A stretch of DNA of 64,000 nucleotides, from the NCBI GenBank assembly GCA_000827495.1, contig KN817530.1:552446-616445 (forward strand), in the 5' to 3' direction. Below, piece by piece: positions 33,309 to 45,930 of the stretch. The notes beneath the pieces are model-generated. The model had not been told where the DNA came from, made no database searches, and worked only from the letters and a program-made list of their open reading frames with translations. This stretch comes from Hypholoma sublateritium FD-334 SS-4. Its lineage: Eukaryota > Basidiomycota > Agaricomycetes > Agaricales > Strophariaceae. Both the position numbers and the translations under genes were made by a program. Each line of letters starts with the position of its first letter. The first letter of the stretch is position 1.

Positions 33309-35860
33309 ATGGCTTTTTCTGGCCAAAATGCCCAGCGACGCTACTACTCGCACTCTAGCGAGTCGCCGTCTGTCGCAAATCTAATGCAGTCTACCGGCTT
33401 CAGCACCTCGGCGTCTAACCGCGAATCCAGCAACGCGTCCTTGGTTCGCCACTATCTTTCAACTCGTCTGAAAGGCCAGCTAACCGTAGTACAGTCGCCG
33501 TACGACGCGTCGCCATTTTTAAGCCGCAGTCCTTCAGTTGTCCCAACAATATCTGACAAGGTCAGTCTCACACCAAGCCACCAACGCACCCGCTCATTCT
33601 TTCCAGTTCTCGCTTTCTCCCGATCCAACTGCGTGGGGTTCCAACCTGTCGCCCGAATTCGCAGAAGCAGACGACTACCTGCATAATCCAGACCCACGGC
33701 GTGGCCGAAAATCTGACAGCAGCGGGCAGATTTTCTCGTTTCGAGGGCTGTCCAATATTGGTTGCCTCCTGATCTTGTCAATTGGTCTTCTAGCACTTTT
33801 GTACGCTCCGCAGCCGATCACTCTCTTTTTAATTAACTCACGTCTTATCAGTGCTGGATATCCTATAACATCCTATTTCACGACCAAAACACAATCAAAT
33901 TTAGGAGGGTTCAACATTGGAGGAATCAACGCGACGGGGCAGGTGCGCAGCAGTGACACTTTGCGACGCGTACATTACTAACCACGCTCAACCCGAAGGT
34001 CTCCACAATTCCTGGAAAAGCCTTGATAGACCCTGATACACCAGAGGATGTTTATACGAAAAAGTCTTATGTTGACTCAAGCCAGGATTTACAACTCGTG
34101 TTCAGCGACGAGTTCAACGTCGATGGTCGCTCATTCTATCCCGGAGACGACCCCTATTGGGAAGCAGTGGATATGCACTATTGGCCGGTGCGTCTGCAAT
34201 ATTTTACAGCCACTCGCCTTCTGACAACATATCGCAGACGAACAACATCGAATGGTACGATCCGGCTGCCATCACGACCAACAATGGCTCGCTCGAAATA
34301 ACACTATCTGAAATGTCAACGCATGGCTTGGACTACCAAGGCGGCATGGTTGCAAGTTGGAACAAATTTTGCTTCACCGGCGGTTTGGTGGAAACTTCTG
34401 TAACTCTCCCAGGATCTCCAACCGTGCAAGGGTTATGGCCTGCCGTTTGGGCCCTCGGAAATCTCGGTATGTAATATTTTCGGTCTTTCTGCCTGACGAG
34501 GCTCAGGATCCATGTGCAGGACGGGCCGGATATGGAGCATCATTAGACGGAATGGTATGATGCCATCAATTCTGCTCCCGGCGCCTATTGACGTCTAAAA
34601 TTCGTTAGTGGCCCTACACCTATGACGCGTGTGACGTGGGAACCGCGCCCAACCAGACGTACAATGGCCTTCCACTCGCTGCGACCATCAATGGGGATTC
34701 GGCAAATGGGGGCGCGTTATCGTATCTCCAAGGCCAAAGGCTCTCGCGGTGCACCTGCTCGGGTGAATCCCATCCCGGTCCAGTGCACTCCGACGGTACC
34801 TACGTCGGCCGATCGGCTCCTGAAATCGATATCTTCGAGGCGCAGGTCAGTTTCCTGCCTAAGCTCAAAGTTCTGTTCTTGACAAATCCGCAGATTTCGG
34901 GCACACCCCTTTCCGGACAGGTATCCCAATCGGCACAGTGGGCCGTAAGCGATTTAATTATGCCAGGCACGATGCGCCACACGGATACTAACGCCGAATT
35001 CAATTAGCCATTCAACTACGAATATCAATGGGCGAACACCACCGATAACTACAGCATCGATAATTCGACAATATCGATCCTTAACACGTACATGGGAGGT
35101 GCTTTCCAGCAGGCTACATCCACCGTCACCGAAACTAGTCAGTGCGATCGAATTTCTGAGTGGTGCAAACCTGCTCATCATATGTGCAGATCAGCAATGC
35201 TATGAGCTGACTGGGAATTGCTTTTCGACCTACGGGTTTGAGTACAAAGCAGGTTCGTCTGCTGCCACCCGTCTTTATGTCCAACATGTTAATGTCCTTT
35301 TCTAGGATTCGATACCGGGGTAGGCCCACTTCTGGTCTTAAAAAAGGCAATTAGAAACTGATCGTCCGTCCATCGTAGTATATCACCTGGATATCCGATG
35401 CAGTCCCTGCTTGGACAATCAAATCGGCAGGCTTGGGAGCTGACACTACCGTCGAAATATCCGCCCGGCCTATCCCACAAGAACCAATGGTGCGCAAAGC
35501 TCTGCATAAATTGAAGTAGCACCTCATCTAATACGTCCATTCGCAGTACCTGATTGCAAACTTGGGCATGTCCGAGAACTTCGGCACCGTTGACCTCACG
35601 AACCTCGTTTTCCCGACGAAGATGCGCATCGACTGGATCCGTGTGTACCAGCCATCAGACTCGATTAACATTGGCTGCGACCCCACCGATTTCCCCACCG
35701 CCGCATATATCAACGAGTACGCGTCATCGTTCCGCTCTCTGTGTCAGGTGCTAATGAACTCGGCAGGTATCTCGACGCGTACTCGAATCCCAACCTGACG
35801 ACGTGGGTCGATGACTATAATCAGACGGTGCCGAAGAACTCGTTCCTGGGACAATGCTAA
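33309..35860 (+). CDS. Beta-1,6-glucan synthesis-associated protein, Kre6/Skn1 family (GH16-like)
   Basis: Golgi/ER type II membrane protein needed for cell-wall beta-1,6-glucan. Thirteen exons close in frame at 636 aa: 33309..33560, 33607..33942, 33999..34187, 34238..34466, 34520..34554, 34609..34845, 34894..34944, 35008..35137, 35190..35252, 35306..35319, 35379..35489, 35547..35716, 35767..35860. A Ser-rich cytosolic tail precedes one membrane segment (IGCLLILSIGLLALLYA). The lumenal GH16-like domain follows: LVFSDEFNVDGRSFYPGDDPYWEAV (split here for reading), LWPAVWALGNLGRAGYGA, WPYTYDACD, the catalytic-type APEIDIFEAQ, ITWISD, MRIDWIRVYQ and a family C-terminus (YLDAYSNPNLTTW). Exon 35306..35319 is 14 nt. 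Well-conserved orthologue by eye. Confidence 0.95.
35306..35319 (+). other. 14-nt micro-exon in the Kre6/Skn1 gene
   Basis: GA TTC GAT ACC GGG between TCTAG and GTAGGC. It joins YKAG to YITWISD as G-FDTG, in the conserved GH16 region. Confidence 0.7.
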
Positions 35861-36201
35861 CTTACCCTACCCTCTCCCATGGGTGTCACTGTATCGTGAT
35901 CTTGTTAGGACGCACCGGGCTACGTCGCTCGTGTGCTTGTCCTGTGCCGCTCTTTTCAGCTTGTTAACCTTGTAGCCATTAAGTATATTTTTCCTGGACT
36001 TTTTCTTTACATCTCCTACTAGTGCAGCGGAGGAACGGACTGTCGTCAAACTGGTTTTGATTTTTTTGTGTTTCCTTTCTTTCGCGTAATTTACAAAGAA
36101 TCCAATGCTATACTAGAAGAATAGAAACCCGTCGTGGTTGGAATATCCGACCCTATTTATATTCCATGTTGTGTGAATGACGAAATTGCTATGCAAAAAA
36201 A
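35861..36201. other. Intergenic, convergent 3' regions
   Basis: No coding frame, repeat or RNA gene identified. Confidence 0.5.
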
Positions 36202-39200
36202 TTACGTAGATACGGGGGGCGTGGCCGGCGGATTCGCGAGGAGCGCGCGCAGCTTGACCAGTGTCCGTTCCAGCGATATGATGCCGCCCGCTGTCAGCCG
36301 CGGCACCGCCAGGTCCTGCTCCTCGGGCGTCACCTCGGGGTGCGCCCTGCTCTTCTCGGCGAGCGCCTCCGCGTCGCTTATCACCTTGTGCAGACGCCGT
36401 TGGGTGTAGTACAGGTGGAAAATCTCAGACTGGAGGCCGCCTAGAGGTATTTCGAGCGCGCGCCGCACGAATGCGCGGGAGAGGACGTATGCCTTCTCGC
36501 TGTACAGACGACTGCAGAAATTTATTTTTAAGAAATGTACGCGCGTCTATAAGCTGGCTGCATACGAACCTGTTGACTGTACCCTCCTCGGTGCCTCTCA
36601 GTTTATCGTACGCGGGTTCGCAGAACCATCTGCACCACATGCGTGAGTACTAAGCCTAGCTGTTTATTTGGGCAAGGAAACCCACGGTTCTTTGACCAGC
36701 ACTAAACCTTGAATCGATACCAGCGCTTGCAGGATAGAAGACCGCGATGCACTCCAGCTTTCTGATTTGTCCCCAGACCATGTACCGAGGATTGATAGGC
36801 ACACCTTACCCTCTTCATATAAATTACTGCCAGTGATCAGCCAGGTCAGTACCCATTCTTGTCTGAAAATAAGTAGACATACGGATTAACTACAAAAGAA
36901 GTCAGCTTCCCAAGTGTTACACATGAGGAAGTAGCACACCTCGTCCATTACCGTTCGTCCAACTTAGGAAATGTGCTATTGGGGGGCTATGTGGGAAATT
37001 CGAGTCCAACATCCAGTCGATCACGAAAGGGGCATCTTGGTAGGGGGTATTCTCTGGGCCGATGATCAGACAACGCAGAAGATCTGTCCTATCCTCATAT
37101 GCGCGAACGATGATGGAACCTACAGAAGGTGGTCTATCAGCAAATGGCTATTCTAGGGAGACAGGAGTACTGACCTGGCAAGCTACTCTTGAGCGCACGA
37201 TATTCTCTGTTTAGACGCCCTAAAAATGTCTTGGAAGGTTGCGCGTGCGGTGTTGTATAAAACGCGTGGTCGGGCGGTGCCGACGGTAGAATCTCAAAAC
37301 GGCTCCACTCGGCAGAATCCAAGTCTTCGCTATCGCCGCCGACCTCTGTTTTAGCAGCCTCTGGCCTAGACTGTGGTTTGGCCTGTTCTACAGTTGGTTG
37401 CACTGGAGTGGGTTCTATCTCATGCATGGCAAGTTCTGCTTCTTCGCTGTCCCACAGAGCCTGGTCTACTTCCATGATGTCTTGAGTGTCTTGTTGCATT
37501 TCGTCCGCCGTGTCATAATCCGCATGTTCTCCGGTAGATGAGACGTCTTCCCATTCGTCACTCGGCTCTTCCGGGCGCCAGACACCGTCTTCTTGCATTG
37601 CCCATTGTTGATCGGCTTCGCCGTCGCTATACGAGTGGTAGCCGTCAGATTCGCCGTCCCAGACTTCGTCTTCCAGTTGTTCAATGCCGTCGTAGAGACG
37701 TGTCAACTGCTCCAAGGGATATGTGGCCACGGTCCAATCGGGGCGAGTGACCTCTACGGTACCATCCAGATTTAGCTAGTTCACACAAGAACGCTGTGAG
37801 CATACGATTAAGTTGGAGCACTAATAAGACGACGTACGCCAGTGACCTCGCCGCACCAACATAGTTGGCCATCGCCTTCAACTGGTCGTGAGATTAACGT
37901 TTCGTTGAGCTCGCCGTTGCCTCGCAAAGTCGCGACGTGGATTCCAACGTCGTATAACTCTTTCCTCCAACCTGATGCAGATATTTCTGTGAAAGAGTTC
38001 TCGCGTACCCAGACTTCTAATTCGCCAATCCGCGGGACTTTAGGTTTCTCCAGCCCATTAGTTGTTCCGGCCCTATGTATAAAGACAAAATCCCCACGAC
38101 GGACTCCAAAACCGTCAGAAGTCTGCAGATTGTTGGCGTCGTTATCAGAAGTCCCGTGGGGGTCGAGTTCTAGAAGAGGTGCCAGTTCGGTGGATGCCGT
38201 GTCTGGCGAGAATATCAATGCCGTCCTGTCGGTGGCATTGACTGACTGGACTATTGCTGATCGTGTTTCGTCTTCGTTCTTCCATACGACATGATCGCCA
38301 GGCCTTTGAGAGTAATATTAGTTTTGACAGGCTGTAAGTTTACGGCAGCCACTGACCAGCAATCGTACTCGTCTGGATTTAGATACGGAATGACTTCGGT
38401 AGCCTTTAACGACTCCCGCGTTCCGTCCTGCCACAGCACTTCCAGATCTGTGACGGTTTCCGTGACTAAGAATGTCTGCACTCGAACTCGTCCTGTTGGG
38501 TCCCCCTCTATGCCGTGTTCCGTAAAGGGAAGGCCAACGTGATTTTTGACGTGAACGCGATCGCCCACACGCATTTCCAAGTCCGAACGCCCACGAATTA
38601 GAGTGAGATCCGCTAAATCTTTACCATACCAAAACCTTTTAGGTCTGACTTTTTTCTCCGCGATAGCGGGGTCAAGCTAACAATTATTAAGACAATAAAA
38701 CAAATAAAAGCGAAAACAGATACTCACCGATTGATTCACAGCCAGCCAAGTAATCGCGTATGTGTTGTGTTTAACAGCAATCACAGTCTCCTTTCCTTCA
38801 GAGGGTACTTCCAGAAAGCCAAATAGCTTATGAGCCCCATTGGTAGCAGAGGGGAGAATATCCTGTAGTGTGTGTGAATGTCAATAATTAACCCCGACGA
38901 TGAGAGATAAGCGGGCTTACACGGCCACTATCTCCAACGGTCAGTCTTGACCCAACTTCTGGCAGTCTGACTAGTTGTCCTGAAGGCATCTGGATAACTG
39001 ACTCGTCGAAGACCTGATGCCTTTTCGGTTACTGATTATTCAAACTGTAGAAAGATGATGTGCGCAGCGAACCTCAATAATCTGCAGGTAATTAGTGAGT
39101 CACAAATGCATTCTCTAGATGATCGCGACGCACCTGGCCTATCCAATCGTCGTAAGAGACGTAATCGCCGATCTCCGCGTCGGACCTATCCTCGAGTTCG

Positions 39201-39724
39201 TCCAACGTCCACCAACCCCCGACCTTTTCACCACTAATTGCATGGGACAGGCGGCCCTTGACCTTAATGTTGGTGACTACGCCTGCCCGTACATCATCAA
39301 AAGAGCGTTTGCAATAATCACCTGGCTGAAGGCTACGGTCTACGAGGCGCAGATCGGATTCGGGAAGGATTTCGCGCTCGCCGCCGCCATGGAGGAGGAA
39401 GGTGATACCGACCTCGCCGTACGCGAGCGGACGCATCAACGGATCCTCGTGAGGCACCGGCGGTGGGCCGTCTTCAGCGTCGTGCCAACATCTCTTCAGC
39501 GGCGGGCGGGTTAGTGGGAATCTTCGGGAAAATCAAAGGAAATGGTGTGCACCAGGACGATCCCGTACTGGTCGGGCGATGATATCTTCTGCACGATGTC
39601 CTGTTGGAACAGCTATTCCGAATATCGAATTAGCGCCGCGTCTTATTGTGCGAATGGAAAGCCTGGCGAGCCCGGGCGATCTCACTTTAGATCCCTGGTT
39701 TGTTTTTGGGGCGCTGGCAGACAT
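36202..39724 (-). CDS. UBE2O-type E2/E3 hybrid ubiquitin-conjugating enzyme
   Basis: Large ubiquitin-conjugating enzyme related to metazoan UBE2O and plant UBC24, which act alone as E2 and E3 on orphan or misfolded proteins. ATG 39724 gives [13 protein letters not shown], joined to [16 protein letters not shown] and RCWHDAEDG. The N-terminal two-thirds hold SH3-like conserved regions ([79 protein letters not shown]). An acidic stretch (about 37690-37340) follows. The UBC fold is near the C-terminus: [34 protein letters not shown] with catalytic Cys, ending in a helical tail to 36202. Two micro-exons (9 and 7 nt) are needed. Head-to-head with the F-box gene. Confidence 0.92.
36883..36889 (-). 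other. 7-nt micro-exon in the UBC domain of the UBE2O-type gene
   Basis: TT AAT CC between TTTTGTAG and GTATGT. It yields R-V-N-P-N-L directly before the catalytic-cysteine segment. Removal breaks the frame. Confidence 0.78.
39073..39081 (-). other. 9-nt micro-exon in the UBE2O-type gene
   Basis: ATT ATT GAG between CTGCAG and GTTCGC, phase 0. It gives WIGQ-IIE-VFDESV, matching family spacing. Confidence 0.7.
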
Positions 39725-40107
39725 TGTCGAGGCGGTCCAATGGTATTATATGTTGATAGAGAAAGAGAGGAAGAAGAATAATACCGTGAAGTTGTGGATA
39801 AGAATGGAGTCAACTAATAGGCGTGCGCTTCGCTCAGCTGCCCTCGGCAGAAGCCACTAATTTCCTATCACGTGGACATGAATTGGCTCAACCGCGCCGC
39901 CGCGCGACACTCGAGTTCAACTTGACCACTGTCCTGACTTACACCATGCGTCCTTGCTAAAGGTAAACAAGTACCGTGAAACCCTGCCCTCCTTATCCTC
40001 CTGCCATACTCAAGCTACTCCCAGGCCCCATTCGGGTCTAAGTACCTTCGGGGCACTCGAGCGCATCCCATTCCCATCCTGGCAAAAGAAGGGAAAATTC
40101 GAAGGAA
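39725..40107. promoter_or_regulatory. Divergent promoter region, UBE2O-type / F-box gene
   Basis: 383 bp between starts. No specific element claimed. An upstream open frame at 39954 on the plus strand is out of phase with the F-box gene and unsupported. Confidence 0.45.
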
Positions 40108-41802
40108 ATGAAACGTATTCTGTCGCTCCCGACCGAACTCATCGGTTACATTTTCTATTATCTCGACTACAGAGATTTGTTATCTTGCACCCAAGTACGT
40201 TGTCAGTTCTGACAACATGGGCGTCTAACGCTGACAAGCCTCTACTCGAAATAGGTCTGTTCTAATTTCAACACGCTGATTCAAGGGACATCCCCGTTAA
40301 AATACAAAATTGGCCTCGCTATTCGAGGGAAGAAAGATGGACCTCGAAAAACTGCGATGTCATCGGCGGGTCGGTTAGCGCGGCTTGACAAGCACACCTC
40401 TGCGTGGAAGAACCTGAAGTGGAGCAGGGAAATTACCATACCCATGGAAGACGGCACACTCTGGGAAATTTTTGGAGGAGTACTCGTCCAGAGTACAAAC
40501 GATAATCGACTCAAATTCTGGCAACTTCCCTCCGACTTACGGGGTATAGAGGAAAAGATATGGACGCTTGGTCCTGACTTCGGGTTTACAGTGGCCGACG
40601 TAGCTATGGACCCATTGCAAGATTTACTTGTGCTGATTGACGGAATAAATGGTAGGATGATTTCCGGTTACACATTTGCGATGTTGAAAATGATTGCTTT
40701 AGCTGCAACATCCGAATTTTGCGTTCATATGCGGACACTTTCCGCAGGAACCCCTCACCCCCTCTCCCAACCGAAAGTTCTTCATTGCCCATACGAAGAT
40801 GAATTTGACGGATCGTACTGCATCCAGATATTTGGGGACCTTGTTGCAGTATTATTCACTCCTATATCATCTGAAGAAAACCTGCTGATGGTATGGGAGT
40901 GGAAAACAGGAAAATTGCTACTGGTAAATATATTGAATCAGGAAATTTATATGGTCTGACGCGCTCCATCAGGACTCTGTTAGGAGTGATCTTCAGAGCT
41001 TTTCACTCCTATCCAACGATTGTATCATAATCGGTCTCGTGGATCAGGATATTCTTCCTTTACTTGTCGTGATGGATCTGGGACTTCAGGTTACGCACTG
41101 CCTCCCCTATCCACCACTTCGTGACCACACGTCTTCGCTGCATTGCCTTCAAATCCGTGCTGATCCAGGACCTCTGGGCGAGGTGGACAATACGGTACCC
41201 TTTTATCAAGACAATCAAGACTTTATCGTGGTTGTAACAATGATGTATACAGTGAACAACACTACAGAAAACGTGATCCACTTCATGTCATCTAAATATC
41301 TGATATCTCTCGTTAAATCTCCAGTGGACCAACCATCCGGGCTGTATGCGTGGATGCTGAGACATACGCGAATGTATATCACACCTAGTTCCGAACCCTC
41401 CTATGTCTGGGTCTGCCATGTCTTCGGTACACGGTTCGTGATCATTGAACGGGCGCCAAATGGGAATCACAGATCTGCGGTGAGGATCTACGACTTCAAT
41501 CAATCAGCCATTCGAAGAGACGCCCAAATGTCAGCTAATTCCGGCGGGTCTGGGAGAATCGAGTCGACAACCAATGCTATTGCTGCTGACAATCCGTATG
41601 GAGAAGACATCACCACAGGTCTTCCTTATTGGACCAATGTAGCATCACTGGAAGGTGTGCTCGCGTGCGATCAGGACTGCCAAATGATGTGCAGTGAAGA
41701 TAATATTGTGATAGTTGATGTGAGTTTCCTTCGTGATCGGAGAAAAACTGTTCTAACGACTCGCAGCCTGAGTTGAGAAAATATACCATATTGGTGTTCT
41801 AG
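40108..41802 (+). CDS. F-box protein
   Basis: Exons 40108..40194, 40255..40923, 40973..41719 and 41767..41802 give 512 aa, all phase 0. The N-terminal F-box is clear and split by the first intron: LSLPTELIGYIFYYLDYRDLLSCTQ then VCSNFNTLIQG. Substrate-receptor F-box proteins link targets to Skp1-cullin ubiquitin ligases. The remainder (KFWQLPSDLRG, DVAMDPLQDLLVLID, VVMDLG repeats of short beta strands) looks like a WD/beta-propeller-like region as in many mushroom F-box proteins, but I see no canonical GH/WD repeats. Agaricomycetes have very large, fast-evolving F-box families, so no orthologue is proposed. Confidence 0.85.
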
Positions 41803-42202
41803 TACTGGAGGATTCTCTGATACTTATAGGTAGCAGCATTTAGCTGGGGAATCAATTAAATAGAGAGGGAATTCGAATAATCCCGGCCAATAGCCGAAGT
41901 GTCGCGATGACATGGATTGCGAAAAATAGCAAAGACATGGGCTGGGCCATGAGGCAGAAATGACAACCAGAGCACGTTTTCCTTGGATGGCCAATGGCGT
42001 ATTAGGCCGAGCTATTATGGCGCTGAGAGAAAATGGCCGCGGAATGAAAGCCACACACCTTCGGGCGTGCGTGATCGGATAATCAAAGTGAAATCTTATC
42101 AGATAAAAAATATCATGCACCCCCTGCGCTGCATTGGCGCTGCATAAAACTGCTCTTTGCCCACTCCATGCTGTCCCCCCAAACCGCCCCCCACCCCTGT
42201 CC
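41803..42202. promoter_or_regulatory. Intergenic, promoter of the N-acetylglutamate synthase gene
   Basis: Tandem spacer with a C-rich run (about 42175-42200) next to the start codon; nothing else recognised. Confidence 0.45.
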
Positions 42203-44136
42203 ATGATACCCCGCCACTCTGCGAGGGTCGCCTCTGCACTCAAGGCCACGGCGCCCCGGCCGTCGCACGCCCTCTACGCTGTACGTCCAAGTCGCCCTAG
42301 CCAGGCCACTTCTGACTCGATTCTAGACAATACGCGGCAGTCGAACCCCTCAAGAACCGCCAGAAGACGCCGTTCCTCACGAAAATGTATGCTTTTCATT
42401 GTATTTGCTGCTCATCGTTGCTCACGATCGACCAGGATTTCATCCTCTCCATCTTGCGCACAAACCCTTCTCTCAGGGACGCCAGGGCGTATCTCGCGTC
42501 CTTCGGACTTCGCCCAGAGACCCAGCCATCCTCAAATCCACCGCCAAAAGTACCCCAACCTACACTAATAACAGATCCAACACTTCCCCAACCCGCCCCT
42601 TTACTTGCCAAGCCGAGCCCAGTCATCGAGTCCATCCTTGACCCCGTCTATCGGCGAACAGCGCTTGTCAAGATCCAGGGGCCCTTCACAGATATCCAGC
42701 TCGACAGCATATGTCGTGGTCTCGTCTATCTCGAAAAGCTCGGCCTTGTCAGCGTCATCGTTGTTGAAAACGACGATCGACCGCGCGGCGATGAGGACGA
42801 ACGCTCTACCATAATAGACGAAGTCATGCGCGTTGTCACCAACCTTGAAAAAAAAGGGTCCCGCGCGCGCCCTGTCGTCGGCGCAGTCGTCCGACTCGGC
42901 CCTAAACCAGATGACGTCGCGTCACCGGAACCTGACCTCGAACCGCCAGAAACACATACGGTTCCTTCGGATCTCATTGCCATCCGCTCTGCCCTCAGTG
43001 CGGGTGAAATTCCCGTTATAGCCCCCTTTGCGCTCGATTCGTTTTGTCGCTCGGTCCGTGTGGACGCCAACGATGTAATCGCGGGCCTTGCCCGTGGGAT
43101 GGTCGAAGCTTCGGCGCTCCAGAAATCTTCCAGGGCTGCGGCCGAAGACGGCCATCTCGCGTTCTCGAGCGAGGTTGATCTTACACCGCTGCGTCTCATG
43201 ATCATCGACCGCAACGGCGGCGTGCCGTCCTATGCACGCTCAGGATACCCGCATCTTCTCATTAATCTCACATCGGAATACCACCATATCCATGACACGT
43301 TCGACCCTCGATGGGCCCATACTAATCCCTCTTCTCTCTCGAATCTCGCCCTCGCGCGCACATGCCTTGCATACATGCCGGCAACGTCTTCTGCGATCAT
43401 GGTCTCGCACAAGTCTCCCAGCTCACTCATCGGGAACCTCATCACGAACAAGCCTGCGGTTAGTTCCAGCCTGCCGCACGCTCTTCTCCAGGGGAATCGC
43501 AGCCTGACGCCGCACACCCCAACGCTCATCCGACGGGGCCTACCCATCCAAGTCCTGCGCTCCGTCGCGGACATCGACCGCGTGAAGATGGACCGCCTGC
43601 TCGAGCAGTCCTTCGGACGCACGCTCGACGCAGACTCGTTCTACGCGCGCCTCGAGGCATCGCTTGACTTCGTCGTCGTCGCGGGCGACTATGCCGGCGC
43701 GGCGATCGTCACGAACGAGCAGTCCGCGCACGGCGCACCGCCGATCTCGTATCTCGACAAGTTCGCGGTGCTCCCGAGCCACCAAGGCGACGGCACGGTT
43801 GACTTCCTGTGGGTCGCGCTCCACGACGAGTCGTACGGGCTCGGGCACCCCTTCTCCGCGAACCCGAACGGCGGGAAGGGCGGCGTCGGCGAGGGCCGCG
43901 ACCTCGTCTGGCGCAGCCGCTCGAACAACCCTGTCAACAAGTGGTACTTCGAGCGCAGCACGGGCCACGTGCGCATGGGCGCGTGGGTGCTCTTCTGGTG
44001 CGACGCTGAGAAGAGGCTCAAGATTGAGGAGGGGCGTCGCGGCAGCGCCGGTCTGTCCTACGTGGAGGACTGGGAGCAGGGTCGACTGTCTGACTGGGGC
44101 GACATCGTGCTCAAAATTCCATCCAGCTGGAAATAA
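42203..44136 (+). CDS. Mitochondrial N-acetylglutamate synthase
   Basis: Makes N-acetylglutamate from acetyl-CoA and glutamate, the first step of arginine synthesis in mitochondria. Exons 42203..42280, 42327..42386 and 42436..44136 give 612 aa. The N-terminus (MIPRHSARVASALKATAPRP) is basic and lacks acidic residues, as a transit peptide should. DFILSILRTNPSLRDARAYL begins the mature part. A degenerate amino-acid-kinase domain carries LMIIDRNGGVPSYAR and NLTSEYHHIHDTF, and the C-terminal GNAT domain carries ISYLDKFAVLPSHQGDG, DLVWRSRSNNPVNKWYFERS and GAWVLFWCD. GC content rises strongly after 43500. The first two introns are assigned from phase alone, as the transit region is not conserved. 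Confidence 0.94.
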
Positions 44137-44459
44137 ACAAAGACTTTTCTCGCATGTAAATTTATTGTAGTAGATCTCGAGTAGCAGCATCTAGAACATC
44201 ATCTATCATACTATGTTGTATTTTAGCAGGAAATCCAAATGGACCAAAGAGCATGGAAAACATGGGTGGATAGAGTTGGATAGTACTGGAGGACCGCTCG
44301 ATCGTTGGTCTACAGAACAGTAAGCTCATAACATAACGAGGAACATTAAAAATAATAAAGAGGTATATGTAGTAGGCCAATTACCCGTCCAAAGAAAGGA
44401 GTATATCGTGGCGCGCTATGCAATACATTTGTTTTGGTATTCAGTTTGCCTTCATAATC
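44137..44459. other. Intergenic, convergent 3' regions
   Basis: AT-rich. No feature seen. Confidence 0.5.
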
Positions 44460-45930
44460 TTAGAACATCTTGTCCAACAAGTTTCTTGAAGCTTCCACTC
44501 CAAGCTAGAAGGGAGCCATCGATTCAGAACGTATTTCATGTATCAAACTTTGAAAAATACTCACGAAGGTCGCAGCATTGGCCGGGAAAGCCTATAGGTC
44601 GTCGGAACGCGTCAGCCGCATGGTTTAATAGCACAAGGTAAATGGGCACGCACTCGTGCCATGGCAGGCCCGAATCCCTTCCAGAGCGCGCGGACGCCGT
44701 CCTGTGCGATCGTCTTGCGTGCACAGTCAAGCAAGCCCGAGTATGTTCCAGTTGGCGCAGACTGAATGCGCGACTTGAGCACCTGCCCGGCGCACAGCAG
44801 CGCGTTAATAACTCGGAACATCCTCCGAAATAACAACATGGCGGCGTACATCAGGAGGGATGGCCAGCGCCCACATGGCGACACCCGCGGTTCCTCCAGC
44901 CATGATAATTGCGCCCAAATTAAGCTCGGACGGCGAGGCTCCAGCGGGGGTGAGGGCCTTCTTGGTAACCTCGTACGCAGCGAAGTACCTGGTATTTTTG
45001 GCCGCGTCAGATTTAGGCTTGACTCGCGCTGGACATTAATAGCCCGGAATACGGCGGGACGTACGCAGCACTTCCGGGACCATCACGAGCCAGTGTCGCA
45101 CCGGTGCCACGGAAAATACTCCTCAAACCGCCTTCTCTGTATAGGTGCTTCAGCACGTCTGTAACGCCGCTGTACTTGACTGCCGCGCCACCTTGCCCTT
45201 GGACCTAATTTTGCAGATCGATTAAAACCCGGTGCGTTTCAAGATTTTGCAGCAAATGATTCTACCTGCAGCAGGACCTTGGCACGCTCCACAGGTGCGG
45301 TGACGAGTGTCGTAGGTACAGCGGAGAGGAAACCGGCAGTTGCAAGCTCAGCGACGGAAAGCGACTCGGACGTCCGATCGGGGGTGAACGCGAAGATCAA
45401 CTGTTTCGACGTGTCATACGCCTGAAAAAAGACAAGGGAAGTTCAAAGAGCAATCGTTGCCCCGTAAAAAAAAGCGCACCCAAAAAGACATGGCGAAGAT
45501 GGGGGTGACACCCAGCAGGGGAGGCACCATGCCGCGGTAGAGGCTAATTTAGCGCACGTCGTCATTCTCTGCGCACTACGGACGAGCCAATTTTACGCAC
45601 CCGGTGATGCCATCTTGCGCAACGGTCTTTTTCACGACATCGAGCGCGCCCTTGTAAGCTCCGGGGGCAGCCGTCTGCATCCTCGTCTTCGTCAGATCGA
45701 ACGGGTGACCTGCCGGAGCGTCAATAGGGTGCCTTCTCGCTATAAGTACTGGTGGGGCACGCACCGACCAATACGGCGCAGACACCGCCAAATCCGCCTG
45801 CGATGAAGGATTTCACCGACTCGGTAGCGGATCCGGCGAGCCTCTCCTCAACGGCGGGGGCTTCGCTGCTCTGGGCGCATGAATGTTGTCAGCGCGCATG
45901 TCGGTCCCGTTGTTGTGCACGACGAACCAT
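44460..45930 (-). CDS. Mitochondrial carnitine/acylcarnitine carrier
   Basis: Inner-membrane exchanger that brings acylcarnitines into mitochondria against carnitine. Ten exons close at 305 aa: 45930..45928 (ATG only), 45870..45765, 45709..45601, 45543..45480, 45421..45266, 45204..45065, 44988..44850, 44782..44654, 44591..44565, 44504..44460. Three mitochondrial-carrier repeats are seen with PxD/E-type signatures: HPFDLTKTRMQ, APVERAKVLLQ and PPDVLKSRIQ. Carnitine-carrier hallmarks are LRSIFRGTGATLARDGPGSAAYFAAYE and AGGTAGVAMWALAIPPDV. It ends FLGVEASRNLLDKMF. The first coding exon is odd: the open frame SSEAPAVEERL has a stop upstream and no ATG, and an ATG 57 nt before (GTTCGT donor, CTGAC branch, CCCAG acceptor) is the simplest start. 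Confidence 0.92.

Noticed and set aside
43540..44190. Long minus-strand frames over the N-acetylglutamate synthase 3' part
   Set aside because: Shadow frames caused by high third-position GC; composition biased and no motif.
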